Assembly: GCA_013003675.1 (NCBI GenBank)
Contig: JABDIP010000348.1
Span: forward strand, 1 to 14,154
Direction of reading: 5' to 3'
Source of the DNA: Inquilinus sp.
GTDB lineage: Bacteria > Pseudomonadota > Alphaproteobacteria > DSM-16000 > Inquilinaceae
Length of the DNA: 14,154 bases
In this document: piece by piece, positions 7,249 through 14,154 of the stretch
Layout of the letters: every line of letters begins with the position of its first letter
Numbering within the stretch: position 1 is the first letter of the stretch
Position numbers and translations under genes: made by a program
Notes under the pieces: model-generated
The model's database searches: none
What the model was told of the DNA's origin: nothing
What the model saw: the letters and a program-made list of their open reading frames with translations, nothing else

Positions 7249-7281
7249 TGTAACAGATATTCCAATCGGCTGGAATATCTG
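7249..7281. promoter_or_regulatory. Putative autoregulatory operator of the RpiR gene, with a perfect 11-bp dyad
   Basis: TGTAACAGATATTCCA (7249-7264) fits the same quasi-palindrome found upstream of iolC and lies 19 bases from the regulator start codon, a position suited to autorepression. Overlapping it is a perfect inverted repeat: CAGATATTCCA (7254-7264) and TGGAATATCTG (7271-7281) around a 6-base spacer. Two further half-sites follow, TGGAAT (7271-7276) and TGAAAC (7280-7285), the latter 31 bp from the start of the full site. I could not identify a convincing -35/-10 pair for the regulator. Confidence 0.5.
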
Positions 7282-7361
7282 AAACGCAGGCGCAGGACGC
7301 CACGCCGGCCGAGAGAGTTGCGCGACTACTGAATATTCGTCTTCTCCGCGTCGAGTCACGC

Positions 7362-7390
7362 TTGGCCGCATCCAGAAAGCGCTTTACACT
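7362..7390 (+). promoter_or_regulatory. Weak candidate promoter for the ABC importer operon
   Basis: TTGGCC (7362-7367) and TACACT (7385-7390) are spaced by 17 bases and match a sigma-70 promoter at 4/6 positions each. The predicted start would fall near the operator at 7397-7412. An alternative -35, TTTACA at 7383-7388, has only a poor -10 partner within the second operator. The transcript would carry an untranslated leader of about 200 bases before the binding-protein gene at 7610. Confidence 0.25.
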
Positions 7391-7396
7391 ATATTT

Positions 7397-7442
7397 TAGA
7401 ATAGGCATTCTACGAACGAAGCCATCTGAAACTCGCATTTCA
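7397..7442. promoter_or_regulatory. Tandem putative IolR-type operators upstream of the ABC importer
   Basis: Two sites lie 30 bp apart, start to start. TAGAATAGGCATTCTA (7397-7412) has perfect 6-bp arms TAGAAT/ATTCTA around AGGC. TGAAACTCGCATTTCA (7427-7442) has perfect 5-bp arms TGAAA/TTTCA and agrees with the iolC and regulator sites at most fixed positions. They lie in the 379-base gap (7231-7609) between the regulator and the divergent binding-protein gene. The remainder of that gap holds the regulator's own operator, a weak promoter candidate and a hairpin near the ribosome-binding site. Confidence 0.5.
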
Positions 7443-7575
7443 AGCGGGTCGGGAGGGAGGACAACCTATTTTCGGGGCGCCGATGCCCTGAACTCGATCA
7501 CTCAATCAGCAGCCTACAGGATGGAATGCAGTCACCGTCGCGTGGCGCCTTCCCGTCCCTGTGATCATCTGCATT

Positions 7576-7592
7576 CGGCCCGAACCGGGCCG
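7576..7592 (+). other. Short GC-rich hairpin just upstream of the binding-protein ribosome-binding site
   Basis: CGGCCCG (7576-7582) and CGGGCCG (7586-7592) form a perfect 7-bp stem with a three-base AAC loop. It ends 5 bases before the Shine-Dalgarno GGGAGG (7598-7603) of the downstream gene. No U-run follows, so a terminator is unlikely; 5'-end mRNA protection or an influence on initiation is possible. Confidence 0.45.
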
Positions 7593-7609
7593 CACACGGG
7601 AGGAACGAA

Positions 7610-8548
<939 letters not shown>

Positions 8549-8562
8549 CGGCGGGTCGGATC

Positions 8563-8592
8563 GGGCCCGTGCCGTCGCGGCACGGGTCCCTT
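8563..8592 (+). other. Hairpin after the binding-protein gene (mRNA stabiliser or partial terminator)
   Basis: CCCGTGCC (8566-8573) pairs perfectly with GGCACGGG (8579-8586) around the loop GTCGC. The stem extends through GGG (8563-8565) with CCC (8588-8590) past a single bulged T. Only two T residues follow, so it is not a strong intrinsic terminator. Such structures between binding-protein and permease genes commonly raise the level of the binding-protein message. The rest of the 174-base gap (8593-8722) shows only the permease ribosome-binding site. Confidence 0.6.
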
Positions 8593-8722
8593 CCGGCCTG
8601 GAGGTCCCGCGACGGCCATTGGCCCGACCGGTCGTAAACTGCGGGGACTGGTCATTGGTCTCCGCCCGCTGATAGTCACCAGTGCCAACCATGGCGACAG
8701 CTCATTCACGAGGAAACGCCCA

Positions 8723-9838
8723 ATGGCCGAACAAGCGCTAGCCAAGACAGCAGGTGCGGATGAGAGGCTGCTCAAGACGCCGCTGATCCGTAGGTTCATG
8801 AACCGGCCCGAATTGGGGGCCGTTGCCGGTGTGATCCTGGTCTTCCTGTTCTTTGCCGTTTTCGCCGCCGGCAGCGGCATGTTCAGTGCCAGGGGCATCG
8901 TCGGCGTGCTGGAAGTCTCGGCCCAGTTGGGAATTTTGGCGATCGCCGTCTCGCTGCTGATGATCGGCGGCGAATTCGACCTGTCGGTCGGGTCGATGAT
9001 CGGCGCGGCCGGTGTGATCATCGCCATACCGGCCTCGCAATGGGGCTGGCCGATCGGCTTCTGCATCATTCTCGCCTTCGCCGTGGCGGCCGGGGTCGGC
9101 TATCTGAACGGGCTGATCGTGTTCCGCACCGAACTGCCATCCTTCATCGTGACCCTGGCAGGCCTTTTCATGCTGCGCGGGCTGACGATCGGCTTTACCC
9201 GGCTGCTCACCGGCCGTACCCAGGTGTCGGGCCTGCGGGATCTTGCCGAAGGGGATTGGATCGCGGCCCTGTTTTCGGGCGACGTGCTCAGCGGGTTCTT
9301 CGCCTGGATGGCCGAGGTCGGCATCATAGCGCAGCGCGCGGACGGCGCGCCGTCCGTTGCCGGGCTGCCGATCATCGTCGTCTGGTTCCTGTTCATCGGC
9401 GCCATCGCCACCTGGGTGTTGCTGCGCACCAGCTTCGGCAACTGGATCTTCGCCGTCGGCGGCGACAAGGTCGCGGCCCGGAACGTCGGCGTACCGGTCC
9501 TGCGGGTGAAGGTCATCCTCTTCATCTGCACCGCCGCCGCGGCGACTCTGGTCGCCACGATCCAGGTCCTCGACGCCGGCTCGGCCGACACCAATCGCGG
9601 CGTTCTGAAGGAATTCGAGGCGATCATCGCGGCGGTGATCGGCGGCTGCCTGCTGACCGGCGGATACGGATCGGCGATCGGCGCCATGCTCGGCGCGCTG
9701 ATCTTCGGCGCGGTGCAGCAGGGCATCTTCTTCACCGGCGTGAACACCGACTGGTTCAAGGTCTTCCTGGGCGGCATGCTTCTGATTGCGGTGCTGTTCA
9801 ATAGCTACATCCGCAAGAAAGTGACGGAGTCGCGCTGA
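8723..9838 (+). CDS. Sugar ABC transporter permease (BPD_transp_2 family)
   Basis: This 371-residue integral membrane protein matches the RbsC/FrcC-type permease family in length and pattern. A cytoplasmic N terminus of about 30 residues precedes the first membrane segment ([20 protein letters not shown], 31-50). The family signature [10 protein letters not shown] is at residues 82-91, and the conserved cytoplasmic [23 protein letters not shown] is at 307-329. About eight to ten hydrophobic segments are visible. A hydrophilic stretch at about 165-215, including ISAQR-like residues [11 protein letters not shown], probably forms a periplasmic loop. It forms the inner-membrane channel, as a homodimer, for the ligand delivered by the preceding binding protein. 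The start ATG follows GAGGA (8710-8714). Its stop codon shares one base with the ATPase start, which implies translational coupling. Confidence 0.92.
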   Translation: MAEQALAKTAGADERLLKTPLIRRFMNRPELGAVAGVILVFLFFAVFAAGSGMFSARGIVGVLEVSAQLGILAIAVSLLMIGGEFDLSVGSMIGAAGVIIAIPASQWGWPIGFCIILAFAVAAGVGYLNGLIVFRTELPSFIVTLAGLFMLRGLTIGFTRLLTGRTQVSGLRDLAEGDWIAALFSGDVLSGFFAWMAEVGIIAQRADGAPSVAGLPIIVVWFLFIGAIATWVLLRTSFGNWIFAVGGDKVAARNVGVPVLRVKVILFICTAAAATLVATIQVLDAGSADTNRGVLKEFEAIIAAVIGGCLLTGGYGSAIGAMLGALIFGAVQQGIFFTGVNTDWFKVFLGGMLLIAVLFNSYIRKKVTESR

Positions 9839-10740
9839 TGGCTGAAACTCCCCTCATCGACGTTCAGCACATGTCGAAGTTCTTCGGCTCGGTCGTCGCG
9901 CTGAAGGACATCACGGTGACCGTCAATGCCGGCCAGGTGCTGTGCCTGCTGGGCGACAACGGGGCCGGCAAGTCGACCCTGATCAAGACCCTGGCCGGCG
10001 TGCACAAGCCAAGCGAAGGCACGTTCACGGTCGAAGGCCAGGAGGTCAGTTTCGACTCGCCCCGCGATGCACTGGATCACGGCATCGGCACGGTGTACCA
10101 GGATCTGGCCATGGTGCCGCTGATGAGCGTCACGCGGAACTTCTTCATGGGCCGCGAGCCGACCAAGGGTCGGGGCCTGCTGCAGCGCATGGATATCGAC
10201 GCCGCCAATCGGATCGCCAAGGAGGAGATGGCGAAGATCGGCATCGACGTCCGCGATCCGACCCAGGCGGTCGGCACCCTGTCGGGCGGCGAGCGGCAAT
10301 GCGTCGCCATCGCAAGGGCGGTCTATTTCGGCGCCAAGGTGTTGATCCTGGACGAGCCGACATCGGCGCTCGGCGTCAAGCAGGCCTCCATGGTGCTGCG
10401 CTATATCGCCCAGGCGCGGGCGCGCAACCTGGGGGTCATCTTCATCACCCACAACGTCCATCACGCCTATCCGGTGGCGGACAAGTTCACCCTGCTGAAC
10501 CGGGGACGCAGCCTCGGCACCTTCATGAAGGACGAGGTCAGCCGGGAAAAAGTGCTGGAGATGATGGCCGGCGGCAAGGAGCTGGACGAGTTGAGTTCCG
10601 AATTGGAGGAGTTTGCCCGCGCCGATACCTCGGTCGCCTCGGGCCAATCCTCGACGCTTGAGGCCACCGCGGCAGCGGAGACGGCCCTCGCGGAATCGCT
10701 CAAGCACGAGTCCGAGAAGGTGCACAAGAACCCGGATTGA
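9838..10740 (+). CDS. Sugar ABC transporter ATP-binding protein, single NBD (FrcA-like)
   Basis: This 300-residue protein holds one complete ABC ATPase domain. Walker A is GDNGAGKST at 39-47, the Q-loop Gln88 in VYQDLAMV, the signature LSGGE at 148-152, Walker B VLILDE at 168-173, and the switch His205 in FITHN. The D-loop reads SALG rather than the common SALD. Carbohydrate importers with this permease type often use a tandem-domain ATPase of about 500 residues (RbsA type); this one is the short, single-domain FrcA-type form, so it should work as a homodimer. Beyond residue 245 an acidic, low-complexity tail of about 55 residues, rich in Glu, Ser and Ala, extends past the usual family end. 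The start overlaps the permease stop by one base (ATG at 9838-9840). Role: energising inner-membrane import. Confidence 0.93.
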   Translation: MAETPLIDVQHMSKFFGSVVALKDITVTVNAGQVLCLLGDNGAGKSTLIKTLAGVHKPSEGTFTVEGQEVSFDSPRDALDHGIGTVYQDLAMVPLMSVTRNFFMGREPTKGRGLLQRMDIDAANRIAKEEMAKIGIDVRDPTQAVGTLSGGERQCVAIARAVYFGAKVLILDEPTSALGVKQASMVLRYIAQARARNLGVIFITHNVHHAYPVADKFTLLNRGRSLGTFMKDEVSREKVLEMMAGGKELDELSSELEEFARADTSVASGQSSTLEATAAAETALAESLKHESEKVHKNPD

Positions 10741-10763
10741 TCGGATCGGTTCAGGTGAACGCT

Positions 10764-10806
10764 CGGGCCGGCGGCACGCCCCGCAGGCGTCCCTGCCTTC
10801 GGCCCG
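10764..10806. terminator. Candidate structure between convergent genes
   Basis: The 73-base gap between the ABC ATPase and the convergent dehydrogenase contains CGGGCCG (10764-10770) and its complement CGGCCCG (10800-10806), enclosing a smaller perfect stem ACGCC (10776-10780) with GGCGT (10786-10790). Position suggests a bidirectional terminator, but neither side has a T-run, so any termination would not be of the classical intrinsic type. Confidence 0.35.
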
Positions 10807-10813
10807 GAAACCG

Positions 10814-11980
10814 TCAGCCGATCTCGTCGACCGTCACCCAGCGATGCTCGTCGACCGATTTCAGCACCGCGTCGACGATCCGGTCGACACGATAGCCGAA
10901 GCGGAAATCCGGCGTCGCCTTCTGCCCGGTGGCGACCGCCACCAGCAGGTCGCGGGCCTCGATGATCTTCTGGTCGTTGTAGCCCAGGCCGATGCCGGCG
11001 ATCGGATGGAAGCCGGCGTACCAACGGTGTTCCGGCCCGGTCAGGATGGTTTTGTAGCCACGCTCGCGGGCCGGCTCGCCCTGGCGGTAGAACTGCAGCT
11101 CGTTCATCCGCTCCTGGGTGAAATAGAGCGCGCCCTTGGTGCCCTGGATCTCATACCCGACCCACAGCTTGCGGCCGGTGCCGATACGGCTGGAGGCGAT
11201 CGTGCCCAGCGCCCCGCTATTGAACCGGCACAGGAACTGCGTCAGATCGTCGTTCTCCACCGCCCGCATCGCCGCGTCGGCGGACGCCTTGGCGGTGTGC
11301 CCGGAGCCGCCGGTCGCCACCGAGCGCTGCTTGACGAAGGTCGCCAGGAGGCCGCACACCTCGGCCATCTCGCCGACCAGTTCGAGGGCGAGGCTTATGG
11401 TGTGGCTGGCCATGTCGCCAAGGGCGCCGGACCCGGCGACCGACCTGTCGTGGCGCCAACTGAACGGCACCGTCGGGTCGGTCATGAAATCCTGGTCGAA
11501 GGTGCCGCGGAACTGGGTGATGTCGCCGAGTTCGCCAGCCTCGATCATCTCCTTGGCCAGGGCCTGGGCCGGATTCTTCAGGTAATTGAAACCGACCAGT
11601 GTGGTGACGCCGGCGGCCTCGGCGGCCTCGGTCATCCGCAGCGCCTCGCCGGCGGTCAGCGCCAACGGCTTTTCGCAATAGATGTGCTTGCCCGCCTTGG
11701 CGGCGGCGATGGCGATCTCCGCATGGGCGTCGTTCGGCGTGACGATGTCGACCACGTCGACCGCCGGGTCGGCGACGAGCTGCCGCCAATCCTCGGTCCA
11801 GCGGTTGAAGCCCAGAGTCTCCGCCGCCGCCTTGGCGCGCGCCGGGTCGATATCGGCGATCGTCTCCAAGACCGGCACGGCCGGCTCATTGCCGAACAAC
11901 ATCGGCACGTTTCGAAAAGCCGTGCTATGCGCCTTGGCCATCCAGCCGGCGCCGACGACGCCGATGCGAACCTGATTCAT
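10814..11980 (-). CDS. Gfo/Idh/MocA family dehydrogenase (inositol 2-dehydrogenase/IolY-like)
   Basis: This is a complete 388-residue protein. The N-terminal Rossmann domain begins VRIGVVGAGWMAKAH with GAG at 10-12, followed by the family motif EKP at 103-105 (Lys104 is the usual catalytic lysine) and the segment GALGDMASHTISLALEL with Asp189 and His193, matching the Asp/His pair of the active site. The C-terminal alpha/beta domain spans about residues 130-370. Family members oxidise cyclitols or sugars with NAD(P). With an IolC fusion, an IolR-like regulator and matching operators upstream, a role as an inositol or scyllo-inositol dehydrogenase (IolG/IdhA/IolY type) is likely but not certain. 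It is convergent with the ABC operon and divergent from the TAXI binding protein, 284 bases apart. The ATG at 11980 gives the expected N terminus. Confidence 0.85.
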   Translation of the reverse strand: MNQVRIGVVGAGWMAKAHSTAFRNVPMLFGNEPAVPVLETIADIDPARAKAAAETLGFNRWTEDWRQLVADPAVDVVDIVTPNDAHAEIAIAAAKAGKHIYCEKPLALTAGEALRMTEAAEAAGVTTLVGFNYLKNPAQALAKEMIEAGELGDITQFRGTFDQDFMTDPTVPFSWRHDRSVAGSGALGDMASHTISLALELVGEMAEVCGLLATFVKQRSVATGGSGHTAKASADAAMRAVENDDLTQFLCRFNSGALGTIASSRIGTGRKLWVGYEIQGTKGALYFTQERMNELQFYRQGEPARERGYKTILTGPEHRWYAGFHPIAGIGLGYNDQKIIEARDLLVAVATGQKATPDFRFGYRVDRIVDAVLKSVDEHRWVTVDEIG

Positions 11981-12024
11981 CGTATTCCCCCGGCGGTGAC
12001 CCGCGACCCCGAACTCCTCGACGC

Positions 12025-12071
12025 CAGAATGTCTTTTCCAGAGCCGGCCTCACCGCAGAGTATTCATTCCA
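12025..12071. promoter_or_regulatory. Tandem putative IolR-type operators upstream of the dehydrogenase
   Basis: CAGAATGTCTTTTCCA (12025-12040) fits AGAA-N6-TTCC, one base from the reported IolR site, and CAGAGTATTCATTCCA (12056-12071) is a weaker copy with a perfect right half. The two are 31 bp apart, start to start, and lie 45 and 76 bases upstream of the dehydrogenase start codon. The spacing equals that seen at the other putative operators in the window within one base. Confidence 0.42.
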
Positions 12072-12084
12072 AATCGCCTGTAAA
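12057..12084 (-). promoter_or_regulatory. Weak candidate promoter for the dehydrogenase gene
   Basis: Reading leftward, TTTACA (complement of 12079-12084) and TACTCT (complement of 12057-12062) are spaced by 16 bases. The -35 box is good (5/6) and the -10 poor (3/6). The putative operator at 12056-12071 covers the -10 and part of the spacer, the same layout as at iolC. Confidence 0.3.
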
Positions 12085-12096
12085 GCTGGAAATGGG

Positions 12097-12114
12097 TTCG
12101 CCGCGGCCGGCGAA
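12097..12114. repeat. Perfect 7-bp inverted repeat in the dehydrogenase/TAXI intergenic region
   Basis: TTCGCCG (12097-12103) and CGGCGAA (12108-12114) flank CGGC. It could be a hairpin or a binding site for a different regulator of the TAXI transporter. It may also be chance in GC-rich DNA. The rest of the gap up to 12248 shows no clear promoter; the TAXI gene's Shine-Dalgarno AGGGAG is at 12249-12254. Confidence 0.3.
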
Positions 12115-12264
12115 AAGTCGCCTCGATCCGCGCCGGATTTGGCAGACACGGCCCCCGATATGCGGTAGGAAATCGGCGATTGGTCGTGGCCGGGTGCCCG
12201 GGCAACGGGCATCGGCGATGCCGCGACGATCCGCAACGAGTCAGCAACAGGGAGAAAGCCTCCA

Positions 12265-13245
12265 ATGAGCAGGAAAGTTCTTGGCGCAGCAGCGCTGCTG
12301 GTCGGCGCGCTGTCGATCGGTTCGACAGCCATGGCACAGGACCGCGGCGACTGGCCGGCCAGCTTCACGGTCGGGACCGCCAGCCAGGGCGGCACGTATT
12401 ACACCTACGGTTCGGGCTGGGCCAACTACGTCGCCGAGACGCTCGGGGTCTCCGGCGGCGGCCAGGTCACCGGCGGACCGGTGCAGAACGCCGCGCTGGT
12501 GCAGACCGGCGACCTGGAGTTCGGCATGGTCACCATGGGCCCCGCCTTCGAGGCGTGGAACGGCAACAGCGAGTTGGCGCCGGGGCTGAAGCACGACGAG
12601 TTGCGGGCGATGTTCCCGATGTACCAGACGCCCTTCTCGATCGCGGCGCTGACCAGTTCGGACATCGCCTCGGTCGCCGACATGAGTGACGGCCTGAAGG
12701 TCGGCGTCGGTCCGGCCGGCGGCACGTCCGATGCCTATTTCCAGCGTTTCTTCGACACCCTCGGCGTCGACATCGAGAAGCGAAATGGCGGCGCCAGCGA
12801 CCTCGCCGGCCAGCTCCAGGATGGGCTGATCGACGTGATGGCCTTCGCCGCCGGCATTCCGGTTTCCGCCTACTCGCAGCTCGAGGCGCAGACCGACGTC
12901 AACCTGTTCGCCTTCACCGAGGCCGAGGTGCAAAAGCTGGTCGATGCCTTCCCGGTATCGTCGTTCACCATCCCGGGCGGCACCTACAGTTCGGTTTCCG
13001 AGCCGATGCATTCGGTGGCGATGTGGAACTTCGCCGTCGCCCGCTCGGACATGTCGGAGAGCTTCGTCTACGAGATCGTGAAGCTCATCATGGAGAACAA
13101 CGACCGGATGATGCAGATCCACCGCGCGGCGCGGGAAACGCTGCCGGAAAACTACATCCACAACAGCTTCCTGCCCTGGCACCCGGGCGCGGTGCGGTGG
13201 TTCGAGGAAAACGGGTTCATGGTCCCGGACAATCTGAAGGGCTGA
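12265..13245 (+). CDS. TAXI-family TRAP transporter solute-binding protein
   Basis: This 326-residue protein carries a Sec signal peptide (MSRKVLG, hydrophobic core, cleavage after AMA at residue 24). The mature N terminus contains the TAXI signature GTASQGGTYYTYG at residues 37-49, followed by family-typical segments such as GGPVQNAALVQTGDLEFGMV (74-93) and LKVGVGPAGGTSDAYFQRF (about 143-161), where the extracytoplasmic ligand is bound. The partner permease lies downstream beyond a terminator. TAXI-TRAP systems use an ion gradient rather than ATP; known or suspected ligands include small organic and amino acids, and the ligand here cannot be read from sequence. The ATG follows AGGGAG (12249-12254) at 10 bases. 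Its link to the rest of the locus may be mere adjacency, or a second import route for a pathway intermediate. Confidence 0.92.
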   Translation: MSRKVLGAAALLVGALSIGSTAMAQDRGDWPASFTVGTASQGGTYYTYGSGWANYVAETLGVSGGGQVTGGPVQNAALVQTGDLEFGMVTMGPAFEAWNGNSELAPGLKHDELRAMFPMYQTPFSIAALTSSDIASVADMSDGLKVGVGPAGGTSDAYFQRFFDTLGVDIEKRNGGASDLAGQLQDGLIDVMAFAAGIPVSAYSQLEAQTDVNLFAFTEAEVQKLVDAFPVSSFTIPGGTYSSVSEPMHSVAMWNFAVARSDMSESFVYEIVKLIMENNDRMMQIHRAARETLPENYIHNSFLPWHPGAVRWFEENGFMVPDNLKG

Positions 13246-13270
13246 TCCAACCGGCCACGGTCCTCAGAGA

Positions 13271-13302
13271 CCCCCGCGCCGCCGGCGCGGGGGTTTTTCT
13301 TT
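13271..13302 (+). terminator. Strong intrinsic terminator between TAXI binding protein and permease
   Basis: CCCCCGCGCC (13271-13280) and GGCGCGGGGG (13284-13293) form a perfect 10-bp GC stem with loop GCC, followed by TTTTTCTTT (13294-13302). It starts 25 bases after the TAXI stop codon and 62 bases before the permease start. It should end most transcripts after the binding protein, with read-through supplying less permease. Confidence 0.92.
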
Positions 13303-13363
13303 GCCGTCACCCCGGCAATGGCCGATAAATGCAGCAAAAGCAGAACCAAGGGAGGCCATCGCC

Positions 13364-14154
13364 ATGTCCGCCGCCACCGACCCGTCGGCGCCAACCGACG
13401 ACGGTCTGATCGCGCATGGCGTCGACGACGAGCCGCCGGCCGGCAACCAGCGTCGCCTGCTGGGCTGGCAGCATTGGACCTTCTACGTCTTCGCGGTGGT
13501 CTATGCGGGCTTTCACCTCTACAGCCTGAATATCGCCCCGTTGGAAACCTGGACGTTCCGAATCCTGCACATCGCCGGCGCGCTGATGCTCGGTTTCGCG
13601 TTGCTGTCCGCCTGGACGCCGAGCGAGAAGTCGCTGTTGAACCTGCCGGCGCCGGTGCGAATTCCATTCGCCGGCGCCGCCATCGCCGGCCTCGGCTGGG
13701 CGCTGTTCTGCCTCGTCTATGCCTATTGGCTGCGTCATGTGGGCGGACAGGCCAATCCGCCATCCTGGGTGTTCGGCGACGGCTTCGGCTGGTCCCTGAG
13801 TGGGGCCACCGCCATCGCCATAGTTGCCGGCTGGGCCTTCAAGAGCCGCGAGGACCGCGTCGCCTGGTGCGACTGGGTGCTGATGGGCGCGGCGGCCATC
13901 GTCTGCGCCTACCTGCTTTTCGTCATCAATCGTCACCGGATGACCGCCGGCACTCCCTTCGCCCAGCCCGCCGACATGTGGGCGACGCTGACCGGCACCC
14001 TCCTGATCCTCGAACTCACCCGCCGCGCCGCCGGCCTGGCCCTGGTTGTGATCGCCGGAATCTTCGTCTCCTATGCCTTCCTCGGCCCCTTCCTGCCCGG
14101 CTTCCTCGAGCATGGCGGCTTCAAGGTGTGGGCGTTTTTCCCCGACATCTACAC
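13364..14154 (+). CDS. TRAP transporter fused permease (DctQM-type, TAXI-linked), partial, runs off right edge
   Basis: The first 263 codons of an open frame are visible with no stop before the right edge. A 35-residue cytoplasmic N terminus is followed by several membrane segments (about residues 38-55, 66-84, 100-122, 143-158, 170-188 and 205-245). The stretch ELTRRAAGLALVVIAGIFVSYAFLGPFLPG (217-246) is typical of the fused 4TM-12TM permeases that work with TAXI binding proteins, marking the passage from the small-subunit-like part to the DctM-like part. The rest of the DctM domain lies outside the window. The ATG has an excellent GGGAGG (13350-13355) at 8 bases. It follows the TAXI gene in the same direction and is the inner-membrane, ion-driven translocator of that system. 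Confidence 0.9.
   Translation, partial: MSAATDPSAPTDDGLIAHGVDDEPPAGNQRRLLGWQHWTFYVFAVVYAGFHLYSLNIAPLETWTFRILHIAGALMLGFALLSAWTPSEKSLLNLPAPVRIPFAGAAIAGLGWALFCLVYAYWLRHVGGQANPPSWVFGDGFGWSLSGATAIAIVAGWAFKSREDRVAWCDWVLMGAAAIVCAYLLFVINRHRMTAGTPFAQPADMWATLTGTLLILELTRRAAGLALVVIAGIFVSYAFLGPFLPGFLEHGGFKVWAFFPDIY

Noticed and set aside
7231..7371. A 47-residue N-terminal extension of the RpiR regulator
   Set aside because: The frame is open, but it would code through the putative operators and give an atypically long, non-conserved-looking N terminus. The ATG at 7230 gives the family length.
10613..12268. A 551-codon + strand frame opposite the Gfo/Idh/MocA gene
   Set aside because: It is a low-complexity antisense shadow; the opposite strand encodes a complete dehydrogenase with nucleotide and EKP motifs.

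Overview
This 14,154-base window comes from the chromosome or a large replicon of a GC-rich bacterium. The strong G/C third-position bias, the single-ATPase sugar ABC transporter, the AcoABC-type genes, the IolC-aldolase fusion and the fused TAXI-TRAP permease together suggest an alphaproteobacterium. That is an inference; I cannot name the genus. The window is a dense carbohydrate (probably inositol-type polyol) uptake and catabolism locus. I see no tRNA, rRNA, CRISPR array, insertion sequence or phage gene.

Layout. Positions 1-7230 all read leftwards, in transcription order: an RpiR-family regulator (IolR-like, 6373-7230), the bifunctional 5-dehydro-2-deoxygluconokinase/DUF2090 aldolase (iolC, 4276-6189), a short-chain dehydrogenase (3435-4229), an SMP-30 family lactonase (2473-3348), then acoA, acoB and the start of acoC, which runs off the left edge. 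Divergently, from 7610 rightwards, lies an ABC importer: periplasmic binding protein, permease, and an ATPase whose start codon overlaps the permease stop. Facing it is a Gfo/Idh/MocA dehydrogenase (10814-11980, leftward). Divergent from that, a TAXI-type TRAP binding protein (12265-13245) is followed by a strong intrinsic terminator and a TRAP fused permease that runs off the right edge.

How the parts fit. The ABC importer would bring in a cyclitol or sugar, the Gfo/Idh/MocA enzyme would oxidise it, and the IolC fusion would phosphorylate and cleave 5-dehydro-2-deoxygluconate to dihydroxyacetone phosphate and malonate semialdehyde. The canonical middle and end genes (iolE, iolD, iolB, iolA) are absent. 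Their usual place after iolC is taken by an SDR, a lactonase and an AcoABC 2-oxo/acetoin dehydrogenase complex, so the cluster is either split or a variant pathway.

Main regulatory observation. A 16-bp quasi-palindrome, roughly TGNAAY-N4-ATTYCA, occurs upstream of iolC (6307-6322), the regulator (7249-7264), the ABC operon (7397-7412 and 7427-7442) and the dehydrogenase (12025-12040 and 12056-12071). It resembles the GGAA-N6-TTCC site reported for Sinorhizobium meliloti IolR. In each of the four promoter regions a second site or half-site starts 30 or 31 bp away, about three helical turns. At iolC the site lies between good -35 and -10 elements. This ties the leftward catabolic genes, the ABC importer and the dehydrogenase into one likely regulon.
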